Source: Gossypium raimondii
Taxonomy: Eukaryota; Streptophyta; Magnoliopsida; Malvales; Malvaceae
Assembly: GCF_025698545.1 (NCBI RefSeq)
Contig: NC_068569.1
Coordinates: 20,646,001-20,710,000 of the forward strand
Direction of reading: 5' to 3'
Length of the DNA: 64,000 nt
Below are positions 36,227 through 47,613 of this stretch, one piece after another. Below the pieces are notes generated by a model. It worked only from the letters and a program-made list of their open reading frames with translations, was not told where the DNA came from and searched no databases. A program made the translations under genes and the position numbers. Position 1 is the first letter of the stretch. Every line of letters begins with the position of its first letter.

Positions 36227-37835
36227 TCACCAATTAGTGGAATGACGAGGAAGATCAAATCCTTCACCTTCACTTTGGGAGCGTTCTTGACTTGATTCTC
36301 TTGGCCTTTGTCCAAAAATATATCCAAAAAAAGCAACATTTTCACCTTGGTTTTCATTCAATTGATATGGAGGATATATTTGAGGAGGAGGATACATGAA
36401 AGGTGGAGGTGGGTGATACATTGGTGGAGGAGGATACATTTGAGGTGGTATGGCACACCATAATTAGGAAATGGTGGATAATAACCATATGGTTGTGGAT
36501 AACCATGTGAAGGTTGTTCGGTGGATAAAACCTTGAGTGCTAGTAGATGAATCACTATACCCAAGGTTACTAGAACTCGATCTCCTACCACTACCGGATG
36601 AAGAGCCTATAGAAGTATGCTTCTTGCCTTTTCCCTTTGATGGAGCTCTAGGTTCACTTCTATCTCTCCTAGGTTCAGGAAACATATTTCCATCAAACTC
36701 TAATCAGTCACGAAAATGTCCACCAGTGGTACCACCCCATATTCTCCTCCATCTTGACTAGAAGACCTAATTTCACCTCTATCACCACTATATCCGTCAT
36801 CCTCATCAATTGGACTTAAACCACCACCATCGGGTCCATCGCCACTCGACTTGGAGTTGAACTAGAACTTGAATGAGACAAAATTTGTTGTTGCGATTGA
36901 TCAACATCCATTTCATCATCGAGGTATCCACAGCAACACACCGACATTTTCACCATCTAACAATGGATTCTCTTTCTCATGAAGCCATTCGATAGTGGAT
37001 CAACATCTTCAAAGATATAATCAAGGTGATAGGATTAAAACTAGCATTTATATCATCGTTGCTCATTCTTTGTTGATGCCTCATCTTAAGCCTCATATTA
37101 TAATAGGTAAACACTAGTTTTCAAGTTTTTATACTTTAACCTATTTCTTGCCTTGGTGTGAATATAACTAAATGTGCTCCAATTTCGTTCGCAATTTGAT
37201 GCTGAAGTTGTTTGACTAAGCACTTTAATTGCTAATTTTTGTAATTCGGGAACACATGTGCCATATATCATCCACCACTCAGCTGCATAATATTATTTAA
37301 ATTTCAAAATAACTTTAAAATGAACAATATAATTAAATAATATAAATTAAATTAAATAATTTAATTAACTGTTTACCCGGATTCATTTGCTTCCAAGCTC
37401 TTTGTGCTTGTGGAGTACCGAATGTCTCATGTTTATCTCTAAATAATAACAACTGCATAAATAAAAGATAGAGTAAAAATAAAAATAAAAATTCTATTTC
37501 AAATTATTTAACTAAGTTACAAATAATAGTAGTTGAATCTAACCTGATTAACCATTCTGACTTGAGTATCCATAGAAGGTTCTAATCTTTCAATTACTGA
37601 TCGTGTACCTTCTAATGTTTCTATTAATACATTCTCAGAATGCTCCACCCCAAATTGAAATTGAGGGTTGAGAAAATAACCTAAGTATAATTTATAAGAA
37701 TATCATCAAATAATAATAATCTAAAGCTTAAAATAATAAAATATAAAAATAGTTCTTAATTATATGAAATATTTTATCTTACCAGCTGAATGCAAGTCGG
37801 AATGCATTAGTCGGGAACTCTTCACGTGGTGGCAT
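36227..37835 (-). pseudogene. hAT transposase relic in the left arm
   Basis: Minus-strand remnant: the first ~10 codons after the ATG at 37835 (MPPREEFP) are joined at about 37809 to the segment starting near HSDLHSAG. It then reads the GYFLNPQFQFGVEHSENV exon, the RDKHETFGTPQAQRAWKQMNP exon and the dimerisation and Pro/Tyr-rich exon to the stop at 36227. The BED finger and catalytic core are missing. At least two frameshifts occur in the tail (near 36450 and 36520). The splice donor after EWLIR/K (CAG|GT) is intact here, unlike in the right arm. Confidence 0.85.
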
Positions 37836-38001
37836 GCTTTATTTTTATTTATATAAGAAACATAAAATTATATTTAGAAATATAAGCAACTCATTATTTA
37901 TATTATCAACAATATAATACCAAAAAAAGTAAACAAAATTTAAAGCTAAAGTAAAGACCTAATATTATAGAAATAAATAAATAAATATTGTGTAAAACAA
38001 T

Positions 38002-38147
<146 letters not shown>

Positions 38148-38175
38148 ATTAATAATAATAATAACAATAATAAAA

Positions 38176-39117
38176 ATCTTAAAATTAAAAATTATATGAA
38201 AGGATATACTATATAGATAAATAAAATGATATAATAAAATAAATGTATTTAAAATATTTAGGTAAATAAATATGAAAAGAAATATAATTGAAATAATAAT
38301 GCAAAACTAATTAAATTTTAATAATATGGTAATAATAACAAGTAAATAAATAATAAAATAAAAAAGGAAAAATAATAATAGTAATAGTAATATTAAATTA
38401 ATTAATTTAATAATAAAATAGCAAAATAACAAAAAAGGGACTAAATCGAACTTAAAACATAAATTTGCGGCAAATCCGAAATAAATAAAACGAAAAAGGA
38501 CCAAATTGAATGCACAAATAAAAAAATGGATCAAATGGGAAATAATCCCCATCCTTCAAAGCATACGACTTCAAGGTGGACCAAATTGAAATCTGAAATA
38601 AATTATAGGACAAAATTAAAAAAGAAATAAGCTTGATTGTAAATAATAAAAAATAGGAAGGGCTAAAAGCAAAATTAACCCTTCCATTAAAACCACTGTG
38701 GATCCTAGGAAGCGGGTTCGGGTAAGTGCAGGTTAGGCGAAGCAGGCGTCGTTTTAGTGCCAGTGGCTGCCCAAAGCAGGCGTCGTTTTGAAAACCTATT
38801 TAAATAAATTTTTTGAATCTTCATTTGACCATTCTTCAAATAATTTTTTCCTTTTTCTCTCAATTATCTTTTTCTCTGTAGTTACCCGAATCGGCCATCG
38901 ACCATAGTGGCGTTATTGGTCACCGTGATCAGCCATGGCGTTGCAGCAGTGGTCGAAATCGTCAAAACATTTTAAACCCCTTTTTTGTGTAGAATATAGA
39001 TCTAGGGATAAAAATCTCAAAAATCCGTTATTTGAATCACACTTTTGCATGTCTTGAATCGCAACATAGAGTGATTTTTTGAGATTTTATCCTAGATCTA
39101 TATCTAAAAAATATTAA
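38176..39117. other. Central spacer of the hAT palindrome
   Basis: Non-coding and AT-rich up to 38690, with AAAGGACCAAATTGAA-like words that recall LTR leaders. A GC-richer patch at 38700-38800 contains GCAGGCGTCGTTTT twice. A foldback lies at 38993-39104 (TAGATCTAGGGATAAAAATC against GATTTTATCCTAGATCTATA). It would be the loop of any hairpin transcript and upstream sequence of the transposase. Confidence 0.6.
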
Positions 39118-39161
39118 TTATTATTTAAATTTTTATTATTGTTATTATTTATTATTAATAC

Positions 39162-39208
39162 CATCATCATCATCATCATCATCATCATTATTATTATTAT
39201 TATTATTA
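39162..39208. repeat. (CAT)n-(TAT)n compound microsatellite
   Basis: Shorter mirror counterpart of the run at 38004-38147. Confidence 0.9.
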
Positions 39209-39374
39209 AATTGTTTTACACAATATTTATTTATTTATTTCTATAATATTAGGTCTTTACTTTAGCTTTAAATTTTGTTTACTTTTTTGGTATTATATTG
39301 TTGATAATATAAATAATGAGTTGCTTATATTTCTAAATATAATTTTATGTTTCTTATATAAATAAAAATAAAGC

Positions 39375-42300
39375 ATGCCACCACGTGAAGAGTTCCCGAC
39401 TAAAGGATTGGAGGGTGCACCAAGTAATGATATAGGTTGGCACTTTGGAACTCCAGTGCCAAATGCGAGAGGAAGTATCGTATGTAAACTTTGTGGTAAA
39501 GTTGTGAAAGGAGGAATAACACGATTTAAAGAGCACATTGCTCATAAAACCGGCAATGTTGCACCATGCCCTAATGTTACTGGTATGTGATACTTTATTA
39601 TTATTATTAAATGTTATTGTAAAATTATCAATAAAGATTATATATAATTGATAATAATATAAAGTGTGAATTATTTTTATTTTATTAACAGGTGTCATTA
39701 GAGAAAGTATGATGAATGTACTAAAAGAAAGCAACACAAAGAAAATAGACAAAAAGAGGAGAAAAGATGAATTCTTATCTCAATTAACAGAAGAGGAGGA
39801 TGAGCATGAGGGATTCATTGATGAGGTTTCTGCTATAAGGCAAGCAACTCGAGAAAGTATCCAATCACAACACGAGTGGCATAGAAGGAAGAATTGAGAT
39901 GAAATCTTGGTGGTTGGGATAACATTTATGAAGAAGGCGATCTTCTCATGGATCACTAGAGAACATAATAGAGAAAGAACAAGTAAATCTATTCGGTGAG
40001 TCTGAGTTTACCTTAAGGGGAGCTATACCTGAATTGGTTAGAAGCAAAAGTTCAAAGCAACCAAAGGTCAATGACTCTTTTTTAAAGAGTTTTCGAAGGA
40101 AGATAGGTGAACCGGTATTTAAATTTATAATATATGAAAGACTTCCTTTTCAATTAGCAAGCTCTCCATGGTTGTATAACTTAATTCAAGTGGCAACAGA
40201 AGTTGGACAAGGTGTAAAGCTCCCAACACCTTATGAGGTTTCAGATGTGTATTTGGAGTCAGAGTATCAACGAGTTCATGATTGGGTAAATGTACTAAAG
40301 ACTCATTGGAAAGAATTGGGTGCAACTCTAATGTGTGATGGTTGGACCAACAGTTTGAATCAAATGCACATCATTAATTTCCTTGTTTATTGCAGTAAAG
40401 GAACCATTTTTTGGAAATCGGTAGATGTCTCAAGTGTCCGTAGTAGAGATGCTGAATTCTAATACCGTTTGTTAGATTCAGTTGTAGAAGAAATTGGAGA
40501 AAATTACATTGTCCAAATAGTGACTGATAATGAGGCAGCAATGAAAGCTGCTGGAAAAAAGTTAATGTTGAAAAGACAACATCTATATTGGACCTCATGT
40601 GCACTCCTTTGTTTAGATTTATGCCTTGAAGATATTGGGAAAAAGCCCGATGTAGCAAAAGTGTTAGATGAGGCAAAGAAAGTGACTTGCTTTATATACA
40701 ATCACATTTGGACTGTTGATTTGATGAAGAAGTATACACAAGGAAACAAATACTTGACCGCTCTTACTCGATTTGTAACTCATTTCATTCAACTTGAAGA
40801 GATAACAAGACAAAAGCAAGGTTTGAGAGAAATGTTTAATTCAAAGGTCGAGATTTTATAATTAGTTAATATAATTACTAAAATATAGTAACCTTTAGTG
40901 ATTTTATTAGTTCCAAATAATTTAAATTATATTATTTTAAAATTTTTCTTATGAATATATAGGAATTTAAAGAATCAAAATGGGGAAAGCAAAAGTCAGG
41001 GCCTGCTTATGAAGCCAAAAAAATTGTTTTGGGAAAAGATTTTTGGAAAAAAGCCAATGACCTCATAAAAGTTTATGAGCCCTTAGTAAGAGTATTGAGA
41101 CTTGTGGATAGCGATGAAAAACCAACGATGGGCTTTATTTATGAGGCTGTTGATAGGGCTAAACGAGCAATTCAACAAAATTGTCGATATTTCACAGAGT
41201 ATGAAAAGATTATTGACAATAGATGGAATTTTATGCATTCCGACTTGCATTCAGCTGGTAAGATAAAATATTTCATATAATTAAGAACTATTTTTATATT
41301 TTATTATTTTAAGCTTTAGATTATTATTATTTGATGATATTCTTATAAATTATACTTAGGTTATTTTCTCAACCCTCAATTTCAATTTGGGGTGGAGCAT
41401 TCTGAGAATGTATTAATAGAAACATTAGAAGGTACACGATCAAGAATTGAAAGATTAGAACCTTCTATGGATACTCAAGTCGAATGGTTAATCAAAGTTA
41501 GATTCAACTACTATTATTTGTAACTTAGTTAAATAATTTGAAATAGAATTTTATTTTATTTTTACTCTATCTTTTATTTATGCGATTGTTATTATTTAGA
41601 GATAAACATGAGACATTCGGTACTCCACAAGCACAAAGAGCTTGGAAGCAAATGAATCCGGGTAAACAGTTAATTAAATTATTTAATTTAATTTATATTA
41701 TTTAATTATATTGTACATTTTAAAGTTATTTTGAAATTTAAATAATATTATGCAACTGAGTGGTGGATGATATATGGCACATGTGTTCCCGAATTACAAA
41801 AATTAGCAATTAAAGTGCTTAGTCAAACAACTTCAGCATCAAATTGCGAACGAAATTGGAGCACATTTAGTTATATTCACACCAAGGCAAGAAATAGGTT
41901 AAAGTATAAAAAACTTGAAAAACTAGTGTTTACCTATTATAATATGAGGCTTAAGATGAGGCATCAACAAAGAATGAGCACTGATGATATAAATGCTAGT
42001 TTTAATCCTATCGGCCTTGATTATATCTTTGAAGATGTTGATCCACTATCAGAATGGCTTCATGAGAAAGAGAATCCATTGTTAGATGGTGAAAATGTCG
42101 GTGTGTTGCCTGTGGATACCTCTGATGATGAAATGGATGTTGATCAATCGCAACAACAAATTTTGTCTCATTCAAGTTCTAGTTCAACTCCAAGTCAGAG
42201 TGGCGATGGACCCGATGGTGGTGGTTTAAGTCCAATTGATGAGGATGACGGATATAGTGGTGATAGAGGTGAAATTAGGTCTTCTAGTCAGTATGGAGGA

Positions 42301-42822
42301 GAATATGGGGGTGGTACCACTGGTGGACATTTTCGTGACAGATTAGAGTTTGATGGAAATATGTTTCCTGAACCTAGGAGAGATAGAAGTGAACCTAGAG
42401 CTCCATCAAAGGGAAAAGGCAAGAAGCATACTTCTATAGGCTCTTCATCTGGTAGTGGTAGGAGATCGAGTTCTAGTAACCTTGGGTATAGTGATTCATC
42501 TACTAGCACTCAAGGTTTTTATCCACCAGAACAACCTTCACATGGTTATCCACAACCATATGGTTATTATCCACCATTTCCTAATTATGGTGTGCCATAC
42601 CAGCCTCAAATGTATCCTCCTCCACCAATGTATCACCCACCTCCACCTTTCATGTATCCTCCTCCTCAAATATATCCTCCATATCAATTGAATGAAAACC
42701 AAGGTGAAAATGTTGCTTTTTTTGGATATATTTTTGGACAAAGGCCAAGAGAATCAAGTCAAGAACGCTCCCAAAGTGAAGGTGAAGGATTTGATCTTCC
42801 TCGTCATTCCACTAATTGGTGA
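39375..42822 (+). pseudogene. hAT transposase (BED finger, catalytic core, dimerisation domain, Pro/Tyr-rich tail), disrupted
   Basis: Exon 1 (39375-39582) starts MPPREEFP and has a BED finger VCKLCGKVV...HIAH. GT at 39583 and AG at 39691 join in frame to exon 2. A frameshift or stop occurs near 39897. The next block (40034-40462) has the DUF659-like core with the first catalytic Asp in MCDGWT. A TAA at 40460 interrupts it before VTDNEAA (second Asp). Further exons: KDFWKKANDLIKVYEPL (41029), YFLNPQFQF (41363), RDKHETFGTPQAQRAW (41600) and the dimerisation exon from about 41760, with the third catalytic residue in NCERNWSTF. The last exon continues in one frame to 42822 through an acidic, Ser/Gly-rich and finally Pro/Tyr-rich tail (MYPPPPMYHPPPPFMYPPP). 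Cut-and-paste transposition is the family role; stops and a damaged donor (AAAGTT at about 41497) make this copy inactive. Confidence 0.9.
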
Positions 42823-43542
42823 AAACTAAATCGTGCCACTATCATTATTTGTAAGGTATGTTTTTTTTTAAAGAAATCCTTTGTTATTGTTCTTAATTTT
42901 GATGATATTAAAACATTTAAAATAATATATATCTTTAGATAAATGAATGAAGTATATTTTATGAAAAGATAATGAAGAATCAAGCATGTTAAATTATATA
43001 TGAAAGTAGAATGAGATGAGAATAAGTGGTAGGAAATAGGAATAATTAATGAGAATCTATTCATTAATTTATCTATTCCTTTTTCCTTTTAAAACATATT
43101 TATATATTCACTATCTTCAAAGTCATCAAGAAATATTGAAGACATCTCTCATGTATGAATTCTCAATTCTTTTATTTATAAAACTTTCAAACTTATTAAA
43201 TATGATAAATGTTTAATATTTCTTTTTTTACTTTGTTATTAGTTAATATAACATTCTTAGAAAATTAAGTAAATAAATATAAGAATAATTAATGATTATA
43301 AAAGTTGTGTTCTCATGTCATATTAATAAAGGTTCATAAGTGTTAGAAAACACTCTAAAATCATTAAAAGTGACTTTTATAATTATAATTATAATTACTA
43401 TGTTTTACAAGAAGTTGTGCGAATTTGAAAAATTCACGACCGCGATACCGCATGAAGGACCGCAATAGCGTCCGTTATGTCCGCGACCGCGACAAACGCG
43501 ACGCGACCGAAAACGCGACCGCGACCGCAATTTAAATCCCTG

Positions 43543-44500
43543 ATGAGAACCGAGTGAGAAGACAACTAACCTCGGATGCAAGTTGCAAGGTATGTGGAAG
43601 CCTATTTGAAAGCGTTGATCATGTACTACATATGTGTACTCCAACTATAGCAACATGACATTCGGTAATCAAGGCTGTAAAGAGATGGGAGTTTTTCTCT
43701 ATTGGGTTGGCTAAGTGATTTTAGATTAATCTCTCTAATCCTCAATATTTTTCTTGTGATTCTACTGACTGACAATCACTTTTTGGCTTCATTTGTTGGC
43801 AACTTTAGTTCAGAAGGAACAATTATGTTTTTAACGCAGATTTCATAGAAAGTGGAAGTTTATCGGAGAAGAGTTATCACATGAGGGAGTATTATCTGGC
43901 CTCCAATCATGGGTTGGTAAGTCTGTCGAGGCATAGAGTTATAAAATTTGCAAGTTAATAAAGTTGATTCTGGCAGATGATGGATGGCTGAAGGTGAACA
44001 CGAATGGTGCTGTTTGTAATGGATTTGGGAATGCGTTAGCAGGTGGACTAATCTGTGGCAAGCATGAGAGCTAGATTGCTGGTTTTTCAAAGAATATTGG
44101 TTGTTGTTCAATCATAACCGCCAAACTTTGGGTTGCATTGAAAGGTCTCCAATTAGCCTCGAATCTTGGGCTTGAACGAGTAATCCTTGAGATGGACAGT
44201 ACTAAAGTGATCCAAGTGATTCAAACAATTGAAGCGGATCAATACTATTTTGTTGTATGCGAGCCATCAAGAACCTACTCCAACTTCCTTGGATGGTTAG
44301 GATTGCACATATCTTCAAAGAGGGCAATAGGGTTGCTGATGGATTGGCTTTAATGGCGTTCTCAAGACCGTTAGGTAGATATACTTTTATGCAATCGTCG
44401 AATGAAGTGCTCCTTTTATTGCACGATGACTACTCTGGAATGGCTTGGTCTCGCTTAGTGTAGCTGTGGTTTATTCCTTCTTCTTGTACAAAAAAAAATG
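43543..44500 (+). pseudogene. LINE ORF2 fragment, downstream part (zinc-binding and RNase H-like)
   Basis: Resumes the LINE reading after the hAT target duplication: RVRRQLTSDASCKVCGSLFESVDHVLHMC is the reverse transcriptase zinc-binding region. An RNase H-like domain follows from about 43990 to 44380. Its four acidic positions read Asn (VNTNGAV), Lys (TAKLWVAL), Asp (LEMDS) and Asp (VADGLA), so the first two are lost. Stops and frame changes are frequent (for example near 44072 and 44257). An A-run at about 44489-44497 may be the tail. Confidence 0.82.
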
Positions 44501-46199
44501 TTATGTGCCATAATTTGATTAATTTAGAAGTTTTCTTAACAGGAGTTAACGAAAGTGGTATCAAATACTCACCCTTTTAATTAATATTAAATTTAAAACT
44601 TTAGGTAAGTTAATGAGAAAAGTTGCATAGTTTGAATACCTATTTTTCATATAAGCCCATGAAAAAAAGGGTTCTATTACATGTGGATGAGAGAGAGATT
44701 AAAATGGGTTCTAGATAATAATAAAATAAAAGTTATGATATAAGAGATAGCATAACACGTAGATGATGAAGTGGTACAATATCAAAATGCTACCTTATTT
44801 TATGGATTAAAATTAAGAAAAATTTTAAGTTTAAGAATTAATATAAAGTATAAACCCAAAAAAGTTTTAGGATCAAGTTTAATGTTGTCTTATCCCTTAT
44901 CATAAATTAACAAAAGAAAATAATTAAATATATTAATATATGATAAAGCAGTAGTTTATGAAAGAAAAAAAAGTGGATAGATACTATTTGTTTTATACAA
45001 TATCTATTTTACTCATAATTTCTATCAAACTTTTAAATAGAAAAAAACATATTTTAAATGCGTTCAAACTTATATTTTAATGGTTCTTTGCAATAGTAAT
45101 TGTATCAACTAAACTAAAGCTCAATCATCATGTGCCTAGTTATTTATTTTTAAGTGTGTAGGTAATGTTTAAAAATATAAAATATTGTGATTAACATTAA
45201 CACTATTATTTTAAGTGAGATTTTATAATAATATGTCTATCTGAACTTTAGATTCAAACATAGCTAGAAATATATATATATATATATATATCAACAAAGA
45301 GGGGTTAAGATTGATTTTTATTCATTTATTTAATTTTAGAATTAATTAAATTTGTCTATTTAAGCATATAACTTTTTATTAACTTATTTAATTAGAATTA
45401 ATTAAATTTTCGTATATGGTTCTTATTAATTTATTTAACTTCAAATGAACTAAATATAGAAAGTAAAGCCTGTTACTTTTTCTAATCAATGGATTCTTTT
45501 AGTAAAATTTGTTATCAGAAAGTTTTAAAATTTAATAAATTTAGGATAAAACAATAGTAAATGATTACATAATAGAATAATTATATAAAATTTTAAATAA
45601 TCATAACAATTGTTTGATGAATTTTTAAGTCAATAAGTTATCTTTAATTGGTATTTAAAAATTTAAAACTAAATAAATGTGACATTAATTCTAAAAGAAT
45701 TCCTGTTTATCAAATTATAATTTGTAACTAATATAAATAGTATTCAATTGTTATTAAATTATGGTAATTTAATAGAGAAATTCAAAATTAAGTCTAACCA
45801 TCCTTATTATAAAAATATTTTACAAAATAATATTAAATAATTGACAACGTACTAATTAATATTAAAATAAAATAAAACAAATTTCATGTTGACAAATATA
45901 AAAATTTCAAAACAAACATTTGTAAGCAATTAATAACGTTGAGGTAAAAATAGTATTAAATAATTTATAATTCATGAATAAAAAAAGTTAATAATCTCAA
46001 CAATTTCTTAATTTAATGCCAACAATCCCATTCCCCTCCCCAATTAAATTTTATAATTAGGTAAAAAAATAACATAGGGTGATGAGAAGTGATGGTGCTA
46101 TTGGAACACACCATGCTTATCTGAGTCAGACAAGTTGGTATAAACATGCAGACTAAAACGCATACAAAGAAAATAACAAGTGTTTGTTTTAACCCTTTT
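44501..46199. other. Intergenic, AT-rich, no gene seen
   Basis: 44545-44605 repeats the MITE end found before the LINE (ATCAAATACTCACCCTTTTA). An (AT)n run occurs at about 45269-45290. Otherwise strongly AT-rich with no acceptable reading frame. Confidence 0.5.
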
Positions 46200-47613
46200 T
46201 AGGGATGCAGAGTTGTTGACAAGAAGTTTCTATCTTTAGAAACTAAGAACCCCACCAAAAGAAATGCAAGTTTTTGGAGTTTTAAGGTCAGTTTCTCTCT
46301 ACTTCGGATTTCACGAGATTCCAATTTCTTTCTTCTACTTGTTCAAAATGAGGTCATAGAATATTCATATCTTCAGATTCTTGCATATGGTAGCTTTTTT
46401 TTTTACTCCCGTGCCTTCAGTAACTACGTTAGTCGGAATCCCAAAACGAAATTTCAGCTTAAACTCGAATCACCAAGTTGTGTATATGATGGGATAGCTT
46501 TAAAGTTTAAACCCTTTGCAATCACCCGTGGTATATATAATTAAATATTTCCTTATCTGGGTCTTGTTTCTTTATTTTTTCTTCTTACAAGTTTTGTTTT
46601 GTTTCTACTTCTTTGTTGGGATTTGTTATTTCATTCATACCTAACCTCATATTCTAAAGTTATTTTTCCTTTTAATATATGATTAAAGAATAACAATAAA
46701 GGAGTCATATTTGCTTTTGGATAGGTATTTAATTACTTCAGCACAAAGGTCAAATGCCTTTCTTTTCTTCTCCCTTGGGAGGGTCGTCTTTATATTGAGA
46801 GTTATCTGCTAAATTGCAGGATTTGACTGTACAAATGATGGTATTTGCTGCTTTCACTAAAGTCCTTTCTCATCTGTCAGGTGAAGTAGAAAAGCCTTGG
46901 AACCTCTTGATCTTCATTGATTTTCTTTTTCCCTTTTAGATTATTGTTCAAATGATATGAATCCGCATCTCGTCTTAAAATTAACTACAGTATGATCCTC
47001 TTGATGTGTTTTCCATAACCCCAGAATTTGAATGTTTAGCTTTTTCCCTGTATGCTGCCTATTTTCTATCATAACAGTCTTTTCTTGGAATTTGGTCCTT
47101 GTAAGAAACTAGATTTTAGACTTTATTCATAATTTCATTTTTGGTTATGTTCCTATTGGGATTTATGTTTGTCCCAAAAGAGTGTTCTTTGCCTAGGGAT
47201 CTTTACCTGAAAGACTGCCAATCTTTATTCTGGGGATATACTTCCAGCATCATAGACTTTCTTACCTTCTCTGTTATTTGTGCATTCATGATGTTACCAA
47301 ATCATGGGCAAATTTGTTCTATTAATTCATTATCTCGCTCCTCCTTAAGATGTTCCTAGTCTTGAATGCAGAAACTTCTTACCTTGCTGCCGATGATTAG
47401 TCACATAGCATGGATTATGTTATGTTACTCATAAGCTATTCAAGTTCATAGCCAGTTTTACTTGAAGAGGCATTCTTCTATTTCATGTCTTCCATCAGCA
47501 GGCATACTAGGTTCCTCCTACTACGAACATGAGATAAGCAACTGTTTAACTTGCACTAGCAATTTTTTCTTCAGGATTCACTTTGTAATACGACCATCCC
47601 GAGAGTTGAAACC
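46200..47613 (+). other. Probable leader of the GRAS gene with a 1.3-kb leader intron
   Basis: AAG|GTCAGT at 46286/46287 and TTCTTCAG|G at 47574/47575 could border an intron of 1,288 bp ending 39 bp before the start codon. The acceptor has a good pyrimidine tract. Related GRAS genes often have an intron in the leader. The transcription start and the donor are inferred, the acceptor is the stronger call. Confidence 0.45.

Larger units (their letters stand above)
39118..43542 (+). repeat. Right arm of the hAT palindrome
   Basis: Contains the transposase pseudogene, its 3' flank and the right terminus. 43414-43542 is the GCGG/CGCGACC-rich subterminal region, almost identical to the complement of 35506-35635. 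Confidence 0.9.

Noticed and set aside
36227..36761. Proline- and serine-rich frames as a host extensin-like gene
   Set aside because: They are the inverted copy of the hAT transposase tail at 42100-42822, frameshifted, and the plus-strand frames there are antisense shadows.
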